The position numbers were made by a program, and so were the translations under genes. The notes under the pieces are model-generated. The model saw only the letters and a program-made list of their open reading frames with translations. It ran no database searches and was not told where the DNA came from. DNA of 64,000 bases from positions 2,737,996 through 2,801,995 of the forward strand of contig OW285193.1 in assembly GCA_935421135.1 (NCBI GenBank). Reading direction: 5' to 3'. Below, one piece after another: positions 22,414 to 36,404 of the stretch. Origin of the DNA: Bugulina stolonifera. Its lineage: Eukaryota > Bryozoa > Gymnolaemata > Cheilostomatida > Bugulidae. Each line of letters starts with the position of its first letter. Positions within the stretch are counted from its first letter, which is position 1.

Positions 22414-22640
22414 TCAATCTCTAGTTCTGCTACTGGTAACGCTTGCTTCACCCCAACTACATGCACGTCCATCAGCTTCCTGGGACACAGCAAGATGATG
22501 TGTTATTGTATCTAGCTGTCCAGCTCAGATGGACATCGTACCAAATCATCTTGAGTTGAAGATGTCGGCATTTTATAATATATTGTCACACCTCCCTTTC
22601 TTTTAGCCTTTCTAAAAGCTTTTCTCAATCTACAGCACAT
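22414..22640 (-). pseudogene. Possible upstream exon(s) of the decayed gene
   Basis: ATG at 22640 opens a 42-codon ORF: a basic start (KAFRKAKRKGG) followed by MPTSSTQDDLVRCPSELDS and TAG (22514..22512). The adjacent frame then reads HHLAVSQEADGRACSWGEAS to a stop at 22414. It could be the 5' part of the gene whose remains follow at 22290-21880. Low evidence. Confidence 0.2.
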
Positions 22641-24164
22641 CTTCTCTCTCTACACTTTCTGATAGTAAGCCATGATATTGGTTGAAAATTGACACTAGAT
22701 AGCACAAATTGAGATAAACTCAGTGCTACACTTTCAACCTGAGTGGTTGTAATGATGAATAGTGGCATATATGCTAAACACTATGTATTAAGCATGCTGT
22801 CAGCAAGGCAAACGCTCAACTAAACAGATTTCCTTCCAGAACTAATGAGAACCTAGTAAATTGGTAAACATCTACACCAGATTGCCTGATCAGTGTTTTG
22901 TTGTAGTTTTCCTATGATTGTTTGATGGCATGCATCCCATAAACCTTCTTTCTACTTCAAATAGTGACACCACAGGGAAACACATCTCTACTAAAAGACA
23001 TACTTTAGGAAGGTTGATAGAATTTCACAAAATCTGATTAATTCTGAAATGACCACAATTGGATAGTTGCAAGACAGTCATCGTTCCTTCATGAGGTATA
23101 TTGAGCATGTGGGTACCCTGACTGTCATGCAAATGTTTCACTGATCTAACTTCATGCTGTGCTGCAATATATCTCATCACCTACTCAAGCGAAGCATCAG
23201 GACAAAAATACTCTGCAGTATGCTATTAGGAGAAACAACCGGTATCTTAATGTACCTCACCATGACTGTTTGATCAGTGTTAGCATATAGTGAATCACTA
23301 GATATGCATGTAGTTCATATACACTGCAGAATTGCCAAGAAGTGTAATATCTACTGTTTATGTATTAACACTTATACATTGGGCCATGACCTAAATGGAA
23401 TCGTTGACTATTTTTTTCTGAAGAACAATGTTAACCTATTGCCAAGTTTGCTACATGGTACCAATAACTTTTGTAATAAAAACTTTCTTCTTTTTTTCTC
23501 AGGAGAACCCATTATTCAAGAAGCAATTGGGCAGTAACTTTTATGCTACCTCAAGCTTGGAGCCAGTGGAGCATACAGGTAACTGACAGTAAGTTTATTT
23601 AGATACTATCGATATGGCTTGCGATGTTGGTGGTATTTACCCATGTACTTCTCCCACTGTTGCCTTGTACACATATCATCATTATTTTGCTGCTTGCAAT
23701 AATATATCGACTGCGTATACACATGGTCTTGGATGTTTATGCTTGTTCAACCTTCTTCAGATATAACATTGTAGTTGTTACTGTACTTGTAATAGTATTT
23801 GTGAATTCTTTTCCTAAGAAGGAAAGCTTTGCAATACCCATGCATTGCTCGAAATGAATCAGGATGTACTTGTAGTATAAAATAGATTATTATTTTATTC
23901 TAACAGGGTTTAGTGTGTGATCATTCAACGCCTACTACCAGTATCTGCCAGCAATTCACAAATGTAGAATGAGAAAATCTGTCAATCGCTGTCTCTAAAA
24001 AGATTTTTTTTACTGCCAGACCATTGGTTAATACTGTATGCGTGAACACTAACTACACTTACGGAGAAATATTCAGTGGAATGTGTATCAAAGACAGTAA
24101 TTGACCCACTTGGTGCTGCAAACCTGAAGCAAACTGCAGTATGCTCTAGTGATAGCGCTGGCTT
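22641..24164. other. No supported gene
   Basis: AT-rich DNA with ORFs of chance length only. Confidence 0.4.
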
Positions 24165-25611
24165 AGTTCTCAAATCAGCTATCTGGGCTAAACTCAAATG
24201 TTGGCAATTTGAAGTTGAATTTTTGAATTGCCATAATTAGGCACCTATTACTTTTAGACAGGGCAGATGGTTATTATATCATTATTGGTGTCTACACTAC
24301 ATAGTTGCACAATAATATTGTAATTTTATTATTTCTAATTAGCATAAGTTCAAGTAATCAAAACCACATAGTCCATTTGAACACAAATATTGTTAGTTCT
24401 CAAAACAGCTATCTGGCTAAAAACAGTTGATTTGTAGAGGATTGATGAAACAACAAGTATGTTACACTTGAAATGAGTTCCTCAGCAACACAGCTAGTTG
24501 CATTACATGTTCACTGAGAGTTTATTATAGATTCAGCATCTCATGTTCCGCAGTAGAACCACCCCAATCATATTGAACCCGTAATAGTTCCGGTCTAGAT
24601 GAGCAATATGAATATGACAGTTTCTGTGCCAATATGACAGTTTTCGCTCCTTTCGTTCTTGACCAAAGAAAACTTGCTCCCTGGTGCACATTGGCTAAAG
24701 TTTTTAATGTCAGAATTTTTCAATAATGTGACACTCATTGGAATTTTATGGAGTTTGATATGAATGATGCGGGTGATAACAGACTGAAGATATCTTGGCT
24801 GCAATGCGCTCTCAATAATACTGTGTACAGTGTCTATCTCCTGGGTAGTGCTATGACCAGGCTCACAGAATTTTTTGGGTTAGTGGCAGCAATATTGCCC
24901 ATTCTGTTTTATGAAGGACTTGAAAGCATAGGACACGTGGCTATTTCAATTTTGAGGTACGCTACTATCACTCCAAAGTAGGATGTGCTTGGTGGTTGGG
25001 TGCTCTGCCATTATTTTCTTCAATAAAATGATAAGTGCGCTTGCAAGTGGTAAACTACAACATGTCATCTGTATCTGAATGCAGTAGTGTAGAGCATCAA
25101 GCAGTACAAGACCAGTATTGAACATACGGTAGTTATATTACTCCTGCTGATACTTTCAGGCAGTGGCTCATAATATATTACATGTGATACATTTTTACAG
25201 ATGAGCTTAGCATCAAGTATTTTACGTACAAAATGTAATAGTAAAGCTTACATTGAAGTGTTAACAATATTGAGCAAATCTAAACGATCATCAAAGCAAA
25301 TTCTCTTATTCCTAGTACTAAAAATTCCCTCCATTTTATTCAACTTGTTTCACTAGACCAGTTGTAACAAAGTATACATGTAGTATTGCGCAATGTCATG
25401 GTATGTGATTGGTCATGAGCCAGATAGCTGGTTTGAGAATAAACCTACATTGGATATTGCTGCACAGATAGCTGAAATGGGAACTGAGATCTCAGTAACT
25501 AAAGCTGACAGAATCAAATTTTTTTTGCTACACATAGCAGGTGTACCAAGAGACATGTTGAGCACAAAAACTCATTTTTTTAGTTTTGGCCAGATAGCTG
25601 ATTTGAGAACT
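24165..25611. repeat. Five copies of a 20-bp motif in inverted clusters
   Basis: The motif CAGATAGCTGATTTGAGAAC occurs on the minus strand at 24187..24165 and 24417..24395, and on the plus strand at 25419-25440, 25465-25484 (diverged) and 25589-25611. The first and last share about 30 bp, including AGCCAGCG. The core CAGATAGCTG is nearly palindromic. Overlapping ORFs on each strand translate it as QIADLRTQPA. Confidence 0.7.
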
Positions 25612-25644
25612 CAGCCAGCGATAGGCAAAGTAAGTCATTCGTGA

Positions 25645-27636
25645 TGCTATTATTTGATGGAGTGATGCTGCGTAGACCTTCAATTGTGGTTGTTTGCTGT
25701 TGTAAACATGGCTGTTAGACTAGAGAGGATGTCAAAAATTAATTCACACCAGACCATGTTATTTTCGAATGGTAGAATTCCCATGATCATTTTTTCCTGG
25801 CAAGCAATTGCTGCTATTCACATGTATTTTCTTTGTATTGAAACTTGATTATACTTACAATATTGATTTTTAATATTCTGCCTTCTGCTGAAAAAAAAAT
25901 TATCTCCATATACACAAGTACACCTATACATATGTACATGCATATACATGTACATGTAGTACATGTAGCATAATATGGATATTATATTTTTACAGCAGAG
26001 GGCAGTCTTTCTATTCCTCTCTCTGAGCTGGCATTTATTTGGTGCAAAGACATGTAGATGGACATGCTTGTAGTACAAGATACTAACTACTGCTGTGCAA
26101 TAATATTTTCCAGGTTTGCTAGTGCCGAAGCCAAATAGAGATACATTTTATGTATATTTATATTTATATTTATATACTCTGTTGAGTAACAATTTGCATT
26201 GATCTCAGCTGATTACATTTAACTTTTATTCTTTTCCATAATAAATATTATGTTCAGATGTCTGTCACCTTTCAGTTAGTTAGTCATAATTGTATAATAT
26301 CATGCAAATATCAAAAATCACATTTTAATAGCCAAGTTGAACTGATTATATACATGTCCATCAATATTTCAAAATTATTATAATTTTACTTCACAAAAAC
26401 AAAGTGTGAGTTTTCCAATGAAAAGCATCAACTACAGACAATCTTAATTAATGTTAAACATTGTGGTTGCCATTGCTCCAACAGTTGAGCTCATGAAAGT
26501 GTTTATACATGAAGCAGATTGAATACATCAAAAATTTGAAAATTATGCACTACACATAAATGTGGCTCTTCAAGCCTTAACCAATCAGACCTCTTTTTCT
26601 GAATGCTTGTAGCTTACAGTACATTCCATACAGGTCCATGTAACACAAATCTATGCATCAAGTGCTGTCCTTGTCCATTTCTTGGGTAGCATTCTTAGTG
26701 GATCATTTCATCATCGTAATCAGGTCAGAGGTTGGATTGTTAGCAAATATTTAGTATCAAAAATATAAACGGAAAAGTGTTACCCATTGTCACAATCAAT
26801 AGCTTATTCAAAGTAAAGAAATGCGCCAATACAGTTTTCAATACTTTTCACAGGAAATCATTTTCCAGAGCCTTAACATCTATTCAACAACAGCAGTTAG
26901 AGAAGTAGAATGTATAATAATAAAAATTAGGAAGTCTGCTTTGATTGATAACAGAGACCCGTATATATCACCGTAACGATTAATAGGGAAGTAGAAAAAT
27001 AAATTGAAGAGGTACGACAGGGTGTGAGAAGTGTTAAGCAATAGGGTGAGCATTTATGAAATAAAAATATCTGAATTATGTAACTGTAAATCATATCTTT
27101 AACAATTTCCATTCAATAAGCACTCCGGAGAAATAAATTTACATTTGAAAATAAGAGTTTGCCTGTGATGCCTGTAAAATATTATCTCAGATAAAATTAA
27201 AATTTGCATGGAAATGTACATAATCATTCAGTTGTGGGAAGACAATTCTAAGCATAAGACCAACAGGTTATGGCTGAAAACATTAAAGTTGACACATTCT
27301 ATTCAGCTCCAGTACACTTATCATTCAGGTCACAAAAGCAAGGATATGACTCCTCTGTAGATCTCCCTATGCAATGTCAAGAAGATTTAGTCATAGTAAT
27401 GCAATAAAATGAACAATAAAGTACTAATAGTGCATTCCACCCCACATTTTTTCACCAAGACTTAGCAAGCTTACTATTCTAAGGAATATATCGTGGAATA
27501 TTTCTGTCTTCAACCGCTTGGTGCAAAGAATCTTGCTACATGTAATTCTGTAATTTCATTGGTAGCCTACAACATAATTATAAAGTTGTTGATAGCAATG
27601 TTTTGCATTTACCACAGTGAGATTGTACCTTGACCT
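25645..27636. other. No supported gene; (TTTATA)n at 26152-26175
   Basis: AT-rich, with clusters of TACATGTA at 25930-25970 and a short TTTATA microsatellite. No coding or RNA signal that I can support. Confidence 0.4.
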
Positions 27637-27783
27637 CGGGCTTGCCAAGTTGCACTGATGAAAATAAGGGAGATTCAGCATTTATTTTGGGTTGGGGTGT
27701 CTATTTTGGGTGGGGTGAGGTACCAAAATTTTAGTTGAAAATCAGGGAGTCTCTTGCAGAATCAGGGAGACCTGGTAAGCCTG
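27637..27783. mobile_element. 147-bp MITE of the same family as 2168-2848
   Basis: The left end starts CGGGCTTGCCAAG and the right end, read inward, CAGGCTTACCAGG. Both flanks carry near-identical octamers CTTGACCT (27629-27636) and CTTGACTT (27784-27791), an 8-bp TSD. Just inside the left end, TGAAAATAAGGGAG matches TGAAAAAATATAGGGAG of the 681-bp element, linking the two. Confidence 0.6.
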
Positions 27784-28136
27784 CTTGACTTTGACGGTGG
27801 TAGTTCTGACCAGTTCATCTATACATCATTTTTTGCAGGTTTCGGAGTGATTTATACATGCTGGTGGAGTTTGCTGATTGATGACTAAATTGATCTTATA
27901 TGTACATGTAACTGGGTGCTGCTCCACATCTTAAACACAAGTCGGCCGTAGGGTAACATAAAATTATATTTAACATGAAACTTTCTATGGTAAAGTTGCT
28001 CTGTCAACAAACAATCAAAGCTGCTGAAGGTCTAGGTTTACCATAAAAAAGCCTCGGAGAAACCCATTAAAGCGTGCAGAGTTTCAACTTTTACACACAC
28101 TTGTATTGACTGATATCCGTAGGTGACAGTTGTAAA

Positions 28137-28325
28137 CGATGTGTTTTAGACTATAATTTTTGTGATAGGATTGATGGTTCAATGAGGAACAAGAACCATG
28201 GAACCACCCAGCCCATCATAAAAACTAAGGAGTTCTCAGACAAAAAAGGTAGAGAAAAAACACGACGAAAGAGCTTGCTGAGTAAAGTCTTTCTGGTAAA
28301 TTGCATGTATACATTCTTCCACTAA
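28137..28325 (+). other. 63-codon open frame, unknown
   Basis: An open frame from after a TAA near 28133 to a stop near 28323 includes IDGSMRNKNHGTTQPIIKTK and KGREKTRRKSLLSKV. It is basic and protein-like, with a possible donor (AAAAAAG/GTAGAG) inside. No start codon near the beginning and no family match. It may be an exon or chance. Confidence 0.2.
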
Positions 28326-28329
28326 TTTC

Positions 28330-30084
28330 AACATGAGAAAAGCTCAAATCTATGCACGATGATAACTTCAAAGAGTTTCTGTAGATGTTACATGAGTAAG
28401 AAGTGTCCTAAACCTTGCAAAAACAATAGTTTCAATATCAAAGAGAGCTCAACTTCTTGTTAAGTGACATATAAGTTCACCGTCATACACTCATTAGGTG
28501 TAGCCTGTTAGTTTCTGATGCTCCTGCCTTAATGCAGCTCCTCATTCCCTCTGCTGGTGTAAGTCTGCCAAGTATATGCTATGGTTGCAACCAGTAGCTG
28601 CTTATATAGTGACGACCTGTTCCTCTGGAGAGGCGGAGACAGGAAGGTCATGGATATTGGTTAAAACGTGTGAATAAGTATGCATTTACATCTACAATTA
28701 TTGTAAATGTGTAATTGTCGCTATTAATGCAATTCGGCCAAAGACTGAGTCTAATATATTCAGCACTGCATTGGACTGAGTTCACCGAACCTGAATTATA
28801 CACCTGTGAACATAATCCCACGCCTTGAAGTGTCGACCCCCAATGACAGTGTGCCATACCTGCACCAAAACAGTTATACATGTAGCCTATGTGTATAATA
28901 TATTACGTTGTAGAATAAGTTGAGAGTGTTAAAATACCTAAGTATGTGCAGTGTCAGAAAACACAATCCTAGCCTGCTGTAGGAATGTGCAGGTTGGTAC
29001 AATTGTCTGATCATGAAAAACGTGTACCAACTATGAAAAGCTGATTGGCTGGTTTAAGTCAATTTTCTGCATTTGAAGGTATTCTGTCGCATAGCTTAGT
29101 AATGTTGATTCATCCAAAACATAATTTATGATCGTGTTCTCATTTCTAATTTTCTATTCCTATAAAAATGGATTCTTGTAATAGCGTGCTGTTATATAAT
29201 GGGCATTGTGCCGACTGTGCAATGTACATGTACATGTAACTGAAATCCAGCGTGATAAAGTGTAAATAGGAAATATATACATTTAGTTGCCAAGTCTCAA
29301 CTGCTAGTATTATTTTAATGATCGTTGGAAGTGACACTGAGAATCCCACTTTGAATTTAGCAGAGAGCATGAGAACTCAACTCCTAACAAGTGGACGAAT
29401 TGTGAGAGACCAATAAATAGGCTACTATCACTAATTTAAAACTGCCTTAAATGTTGGTCCACAATATTTAGATGCTATCTATTCAGCAAAAGGCTACAAT
29501 GAACAGATGTCTAAAACCGTACATTTGTACCTGTACAAATATCTGTTGAAACAAATGACACAGGGGTCCAAGGTCATACGATATCTTGCAAAAAATACAA
29601 GTCATTGAGGCACATGTAAGTTTAATACATTTACACGCATGTATGCTAGATTCAAAATGTTATGTGCACATTTGTACCTGCACATGTAATTTTTACAGAA
29701 ATGCCCACCGCGTGTAGCAGCTAATGGAAAGTCATGCAGAATCTGCTGCCATAATACAAAAAAGTACTGGGATAATTCTAAGTGGAAATAGGCAAACATT
29801 TCTGAACTTCTATTAGGAATTAGTAGCATAGTCGGCTATAATTATTCATTTGAATAGCAGTTTGATGTCAAGCATTACACAATGCATTCTTTGACTTTGA
29901 TTGGATTAGAGGAAAGTAAACTAGATTTAGCTGTACATTACACAGACACATAGCATATTTGTCTCTGTCATTTCATTAACAAGCAAGCTTTATTTGAATT
30001 GAATTAACCAAAAAATATGAGAAAATCAAACTTGGTGTAGTAATTAACACAGTACATGCATCAGAGGGCATTACTAAAAAAAAA
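28330..30084. other. No supported gene
   Basis: The minus-strand ORF 28881-28648 (77 codons) is locally GC-richer and contains splice-like sites, but it has no family signature. Nothing else seen. Confidence 0.3.
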
Positions 30085-30160
30085 ATTCAAGTTGGGATGA
30101 ATTAAAACATGATTTTAGTTTAGAAACTATAATCATGTTTTAATTCATCCAAACTTGAAT
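30085..30160. repeat. 76-bp hairpin, 30-bp arms
   Basis: The left arm, 30085-30114, starts ATTCAAGTTGGGATGAATTA. The right arm, 30131-30160, is its reverse complement with one mismatch. The loop is 16 nt. The length and near-perfect pairing suit a foldback MITE or a small-RNA precursor. Confidence 0.9.
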
Positions 30161-33100
30161 ATTTCCTGTAATAAAGTAGTGGGCAACTGTACTATTTGGA
30201 ATACATGAAACATATTCTTGGAATGCTTACAATAGTCGCTTGAGCTAATGGCTACTTAAAATCTTACAGTAATTTGCAATAAAGTTTAAGCGTACACCAT
30301 GCATAAAATTATCTAATTATCTAAATTTCATTATCTACTTTGCAAAAATTTAAATTAGTACACACAAGCTGCGTGTACATGTACTTCCTCTGCGTGGCCA
30401 AAAATACTAAAGTAAGCCTTGTTGAATTGATCCACGTTTTGAATATCTGCTGAAAGAGGTTTTGCAGTGGATAAATTTCTTAGATTTCTCAGTCAAGGAT
30501 TAGCTCCAGGGTGCAGTTGCTATAAACACAAAAACAATAGTTAGTGAAACAGTAACTCATCACAAATACACATGTACATGATTGTATAAGAAAGCCTGCA
30601 ATCTACATCCAGCTGAAATTTAGTGACAATCACAGAAATTTGAAAATATGCTGTATCAAAACCACAGTACTACTTCAAGCTAGGTCATGAATGGCACATG
30701 GATAACTGTGTAGTAGGCTAGATCATTTAAATTTCTCCTTGTCTGCAGTGTGTAAACGCTACAAAGCTCCAACTATTATGTAACATCAATCACAGGGAGA
30801 ATAATTAGCTGAGTTTACCAAAGCATCTTTCGCAGATTGTCATGCCTAATAATGACAGAGTCGCCAAGTACGAAGCACCAAAAGTACAGTGTAGAATGCG
30901 CTGATGACAGGGATCAAGTGCATGACTTACAAAACAGTTAATATAACCCCAAGAAAGAGCTAAAAGTGTAGACCAGAACACATAATCCACTGAGCACATA
31001 TGCCGCAAGTAAGCGAGCACTTACACCTATACGTAAGTGCATTAAACATATATTACTACACAGGGAGTCAGTTCTTCGATTAAGCCAGCTGTAATAAATT
31101 CACATTTTATACCAGAGTCAAGCAATTCACTACCTGTTGATGAGACACAAATACGTGATATTTACCTGCACTTATTGTCCTTAGCTTCCACAGGCCATGT
31201 CCACTTCCTCTATGCCCCTGTAGTGGCTATTAGTTAGCAATAATTCACTTTCATTTCAGCTCCGTTCCCCATGAAATAAAATAACTATTTAATTAGAATT
31301 TAATGAGAAAAAGTTGAATGCAGTTAAAAACTATGTTGACACAGAAAGAGCCATCATAATAATGTACATGTACAACACAATCTTGTTGAAGCAGCAAAAT
31401 CTGTTGATTCCAGGGAACGTTGACTGGAACCTGAAAAGTACCAGTGAAACAAAAATACGACCGAAATGTGAATCGTGAACCATGTCAGTAGTAGTTTTGT
31501 TGTACAGGAGTCCAGCGCATTACTGGTTATTGTTGCAATGAGATAACCATAATGCATCTGACAGGCAGTCGATCGGAACGGTGTGATTCAAGTGGGTAAT
31601 AAGATTGAGAATCTTTGCAGAACAAAAGTGCCTGACACATGTGAACTTAGTAAACCATACGACAGGCAGTTTTGTTGAACAACCAATCCGGAAATACTAG
31701 GCTTGGGCAAAATATTTCATTTGGCAGACAAATAGTTTAAGCTATAACGTGACACTACCAGATACAGTATAACATGCTGCTGATGTCTGGCAACCATGCT
31801 GCAACCAGTAGACATTGAGCCGAGCTGAAGAGAGGTGTGGGAACCTTTGGTGAACAAAAGGATTGCCTTTATGTGTATTAATAAACCATAAAGACAACAC
31901 CTTTGTCAAACAATGATTCTGGTAACGTGATAATTCTCTGTAACATCCTGAGACTCATCAAAGGTGATCTCCCAAGTTGTTGGCCATGATGCGAATGAAA
32001 TAATACATGTAAGCTAATACGTATCACACTGTATACGTAAATCTGTTTAACATACCTAGTCTACAAATGCAATGACACTGATAATACTAGGAATAGATAA
32101 TATAATCTAATATTTTCACCTTCAATTTGTTCCTGCTCGTTCAACTGCACAAGAAAACATTCTCCTCTGGACTTCAGCATGGTGGCATTCTTCTGTCTCA
32201 GAGATTCATGGTTAGATGATTAAAATTCCATTCATCTACAATAACCACAGCAAGCAGATAATGCACACTTTAACACCAATTGTTGCTTGTACAATGTACA
32301 TTTACAAATGTACATGAAGTATAAAATTGACTACATGTATGTTGAACATAAAAAATATGAGGGAACATGTGTAAAAACTGGCTCATCTTGAGAGTTGAGA
32401 GCGTTGACATGAAAATTCAGTCTATATCTGGGAAATAGATAATTTTGAGTCTGAGCCGGTGTTGGTACAAATTGACAATAATATGCATGTAGAAGTACTA
32501 ATATTGCTATCATGTGACCATAGCATCCTTTCCTATCTGACCAAACACTACTTTAAATGTTATGTAGAAGAACTCAAGCTGAAAAGTTATCACCTATCCA
32601 CGACTAAATAGATTTGGAAACATTTATAATTCAATTAGTACACATGTGCATGTATATTCTACGAAAATTTCTTGACTATAAATCACAATCATGGTAAAAT
32701 GTTTAAAGGGAAAAATAATCTAGTCATTAGTAACAACTAACCTTCTTTCTGCTTTAGTCGTTGATATGCTGCAGCATGCTACTCTTGTTTCATGAAGACG
32801 TTGAAAGAATCTGACAAGTTCCCTCTCTGACTGTACAACTGGTGTGAACTGGTACTATAGAGGTTCGTGTCGTGTCTTTTATACTGTCTCTGGAATCGGC
32901 ATTTAGCAAATTATCAAGATGAAAGTATTAGATACAGCTACTCAGAGATTGGTTTTAGAAGAGACTGACTACTATACTAATCTGTTTGGCGGTATTGGTT
33001 AATTAATTTACTTTCAACACATCTGTTCAAAACTAAGCTTATGTCTGGTCTGACATAGTTTCTAGTTTGTATAAAACTCATTTTCCTAAAATCTGGATGT

Positions 33101-35344
33101 TCTGTACCACTTCACATAAAGCCCAAATGAGTAGATCACCTAATAATGCATATATAAACTTCCCCAGGATTAATGCTTATAATACTTTTTAACGACAAAG
33201 TTTTCTCGCTCAGTGCCCTAAGGGTGGTGTTTAATTTATGGATTTAGAAAAAATCCATAATGCTACAATAATTTTTTGTACTCACTAAAATTATTTTTTT
33301 AGAAACAAAACCAATAACATTTGTAAAAATAGGTTGCATCACATAAATGTCGTTTTCAAAGTATAATTACATTGTCAGGCAGTATGCTTTTTTCAACGCG
33401 GAAATAAATTCACACTTCGCAACATTTTCCCATAGTAGGTATTCAAAACGGGTTAACAGCATTGTAGCTATTTCCTATGTGTACAGATATGCCTCATAAG
33501 GCAATTAAATGATGACTAATCCTGACAAATAGCAGAATATTTGTATGAAACCAGCATTTCATTCAGGACTTTAACTGTAATAGTTTACTTCTTCTTATTT
33601 CAGTTTTTTGTTAAGTATGGATGATGAGTCTTAAAATAACGCTTCCCTCAACTTATACATACAGTATGCTATAGTCATGTAAATTGTACATATACAAATA
33701 TTGCTGTTTGTTTCTGCTCACACTGACCTGGTCAAGTTAACACCAAATTTATGTCACTGACCTGAGTAGAGTGAATCTAGTGTAGCTGCTACGTCATTAG
33801 CACTCTAGCAACACATGTCTGTACCAAATATGTGAATGCCACGAATAGAATAGTCTCATAAACTTGACACCTTATTTGCTGGTACAGTTCTATATATAGT
33901 TATTTATCTGTACTTTGTTAGTAGTTAATCACTTTACCAGTGTAACATACAATGATGCGGACCTTGATGCATACAATTTACAACATGTACATTTAAACTA
34001 ATATATAACCATGAAAAATTATAATATACGATAGTTGTGGGTACTTCACTGAGAGGGATTATAACACATTGTTCTGCATAGATTTATTGACAGAGTAGGC
34101 CTACAAAACGCATTATGAAAGCATCTGATACCATAAGATGAGTATCCAGATTTTTATATTACAAGTTTGAGTTGCTGCTTTCTTCAACAGAAAAAAAGTT
34201 TCATTGTTTGAATAGGCAAAATGAGAAATGCTGTTTATGGGTTATTCATTATTCAAGTGCGGATTAGGTAACAGCTCACTTAAGCTAATTGAAAATATGT
34301 AATATTTTATTATTTACAGACGTGGCAGATGGCACGTGAGAATTAAGAGTGTTGGTGGACAGATGTGGAAAGGAGTAAGTGATGACAAAGAAATCAACTA
34401 ATAGTAGCCAACAAATTAGCAAAGTAGGCCTACATGTAGGTACTTGTAATTACCTGTTCAATTAAGTGCGTCCGCAGACTTGTTAATGTGAAAATACTAG
34501 CACAGATGAATTATTATGGTATGCTACCTGTCTATTTGAACTTTACACAATTGAATTCATGAAACAGAAAATGGCGACATTATTGACACCATCACATTCT
34601 ATAACACTTAGCCAACCTCTAACCTCTTTCTAAAATTGCAATAATTCTATATAATACTTATTGTGCAGTGGATATGAAACTCAGTTGTTCATAAAGCAAA
34701 TGTGTTTCTGGTTTTTCACTGGTGTGTGTTAACAAATTGGCACATACTAGCAAACAAAGTTTGTTGCACAATTTAGTCGTTAGCTTACCATGCGTCGTGC
34801 TGAATAGCATATCAGTGATGACATGTAGCTGCTGAAAGTCCAACTGAATCTTGCTTAGTTAGCCGGCTCTGACTCCTTCTACCCTTTATTCCGGCCGTTA
34901 TGTTGGTACAACTAGCAGACCTCTAATATTCAACTTTTAGTTAAATATGATACTAATATTTGCAGGGCACATCCTATTCAGTTCATTTGAAATAAAACAA
35001 CCCTGTAGCGTTGAACTTTAGCAACAATTAAACATTCACATCCTGTAAACTGCATCCAAACGAGTAGCGTGCACAAGAATGATAACCCAGTTGTATCATT
35101 CATAGGGTATTATATTGATACCAGTATATCAAATTTTTCATTGTTTCGGAAGGGTCACTTCTTCCGGTTTAGGCTGATAATTGTTAATTTAATAATATTT
35201 TTGATAACAAGCTATTTCTATCTCTAATAATTATGTTTCCCTTGATAGTGTATAGCTATTTGCACTGACTTCTCTAATGTGCTGTCCAGATTAGCTCACA
35301 ATTTCAAGCCCAGTTCTACAAAATTAAAGATGCTATGAATCAAC
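30161..35344. other. No supported gene
   Basis: AT-rich DNA. ORFs reach about 70 codons (e.g. 31020-30805, minus) but none shows a recognisable domain or a splice-consistent neighbour. Confidence 0.35.
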
Positions 35345-35985
35345 ATACACTGTCGTTTATTTAAATTATTCTACCCAGTTGACATTCCAAGAACATCCTT
35401 ATAGTCTGAAATATAACTTCACAAATATTACATGTAGTGTCAAAGATCATTGCATGCCAATAACTGAAGTGGTACATATGCCTCTTTTAATTTCTTATGT
35501 AAAGACTATCTTTCTTTTGATTTAAATTTAATTCTTGTCTAGAGAGTGATGTTTATAGTAAATAGTTTTAATAACCCGGCATCATAATATCAGCTTACAT
35601 AACATGAATTCATGTAACCTACATGTACTCAATTATGAAGCAACATAGTGTATTTAAATTATTCTACCAGGTCTCCAAGAACATCTTTGTAGTCTGAAAC
35701 ATAATTTCGCAAATCATATAGTGTAGCACAACCTTGGTCCACAGTTGATGATGCCAATTAGTCACAAGTCTTTGGTGACAAGTGTTCATTAGTGCTTAAG
35801 GTTATGTCAGGCAAATGACTCAAGCAGTACATACAATGTATATCTGTTTTAATTTTCTAGGTAAAGACAGTCTTTCCTTTGATTTGAATTTAATTCTTGT
35901 CTAGACAGATGGTTGTAATGAATATTTTTAATAAACCAGCATCATAAAATCAGTTTGTATAACATGAATTCGTACAACCTAGATA
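35345..35985. repeat. Diverged tandem duplication, about 300-bp unit
   Basis: Unit 1 (35345-35640) and unit 2 (35645-35985) share in order TTTAAATTATTCTACC, CCAAGAACATC, TAGTCTGAAA, TTTAATTCTTGTCTAGA, CATCATAA and ATAACATGAATTC. Unit 2 carries an extra insertion of about 40 bp after its first third. No ORF spans either unit. Confidence 0.8.
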
Positions 35986-36404
35986 TCAATGAACATTGCC
36001 AGATGCATGAGAATGCAGTGCCAACTAGTTTAAGCAAAGCAGATGAGTGTAAAGCAAATATTTTTTAAAGAATTGCTTTGAATTTTATTGTTTCTCTTCC
36101 ACTCTCTTTTGTACATCAAAATTGATGCCCATTATGACTTGTGTGAATGCACACTTTTCCAGTCGCGTCAGTGTTTACAAAATATCTATCAGATCAACAA
36201 AAATTGTCAGCTTATTATGTTGTTCCAATGCAGTATGTTTTCCTATCTACTGGTTGTATATTGTTATGAATAGACAAAAAATTCAAAGCAATTTTTTTGC
36301 TGTTGGCTTTTGTATAGACTCTTTAACTAGGCATTTGTTAGAACATATAGGGTAAGGTCGACTGAGAGGATGCCTGCATTCTAGGCCACAGGAAATCTCG
36401 ATTA

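Noticed and set aside
23982..24197. Minus-strand ORF containing SGSITVFDTHSTEYFS, loosely like a viral-type deubiquitinase FDSHS motif
   Set aside because: A single short resemblance without catalytic Cys context; not enough to name a family.
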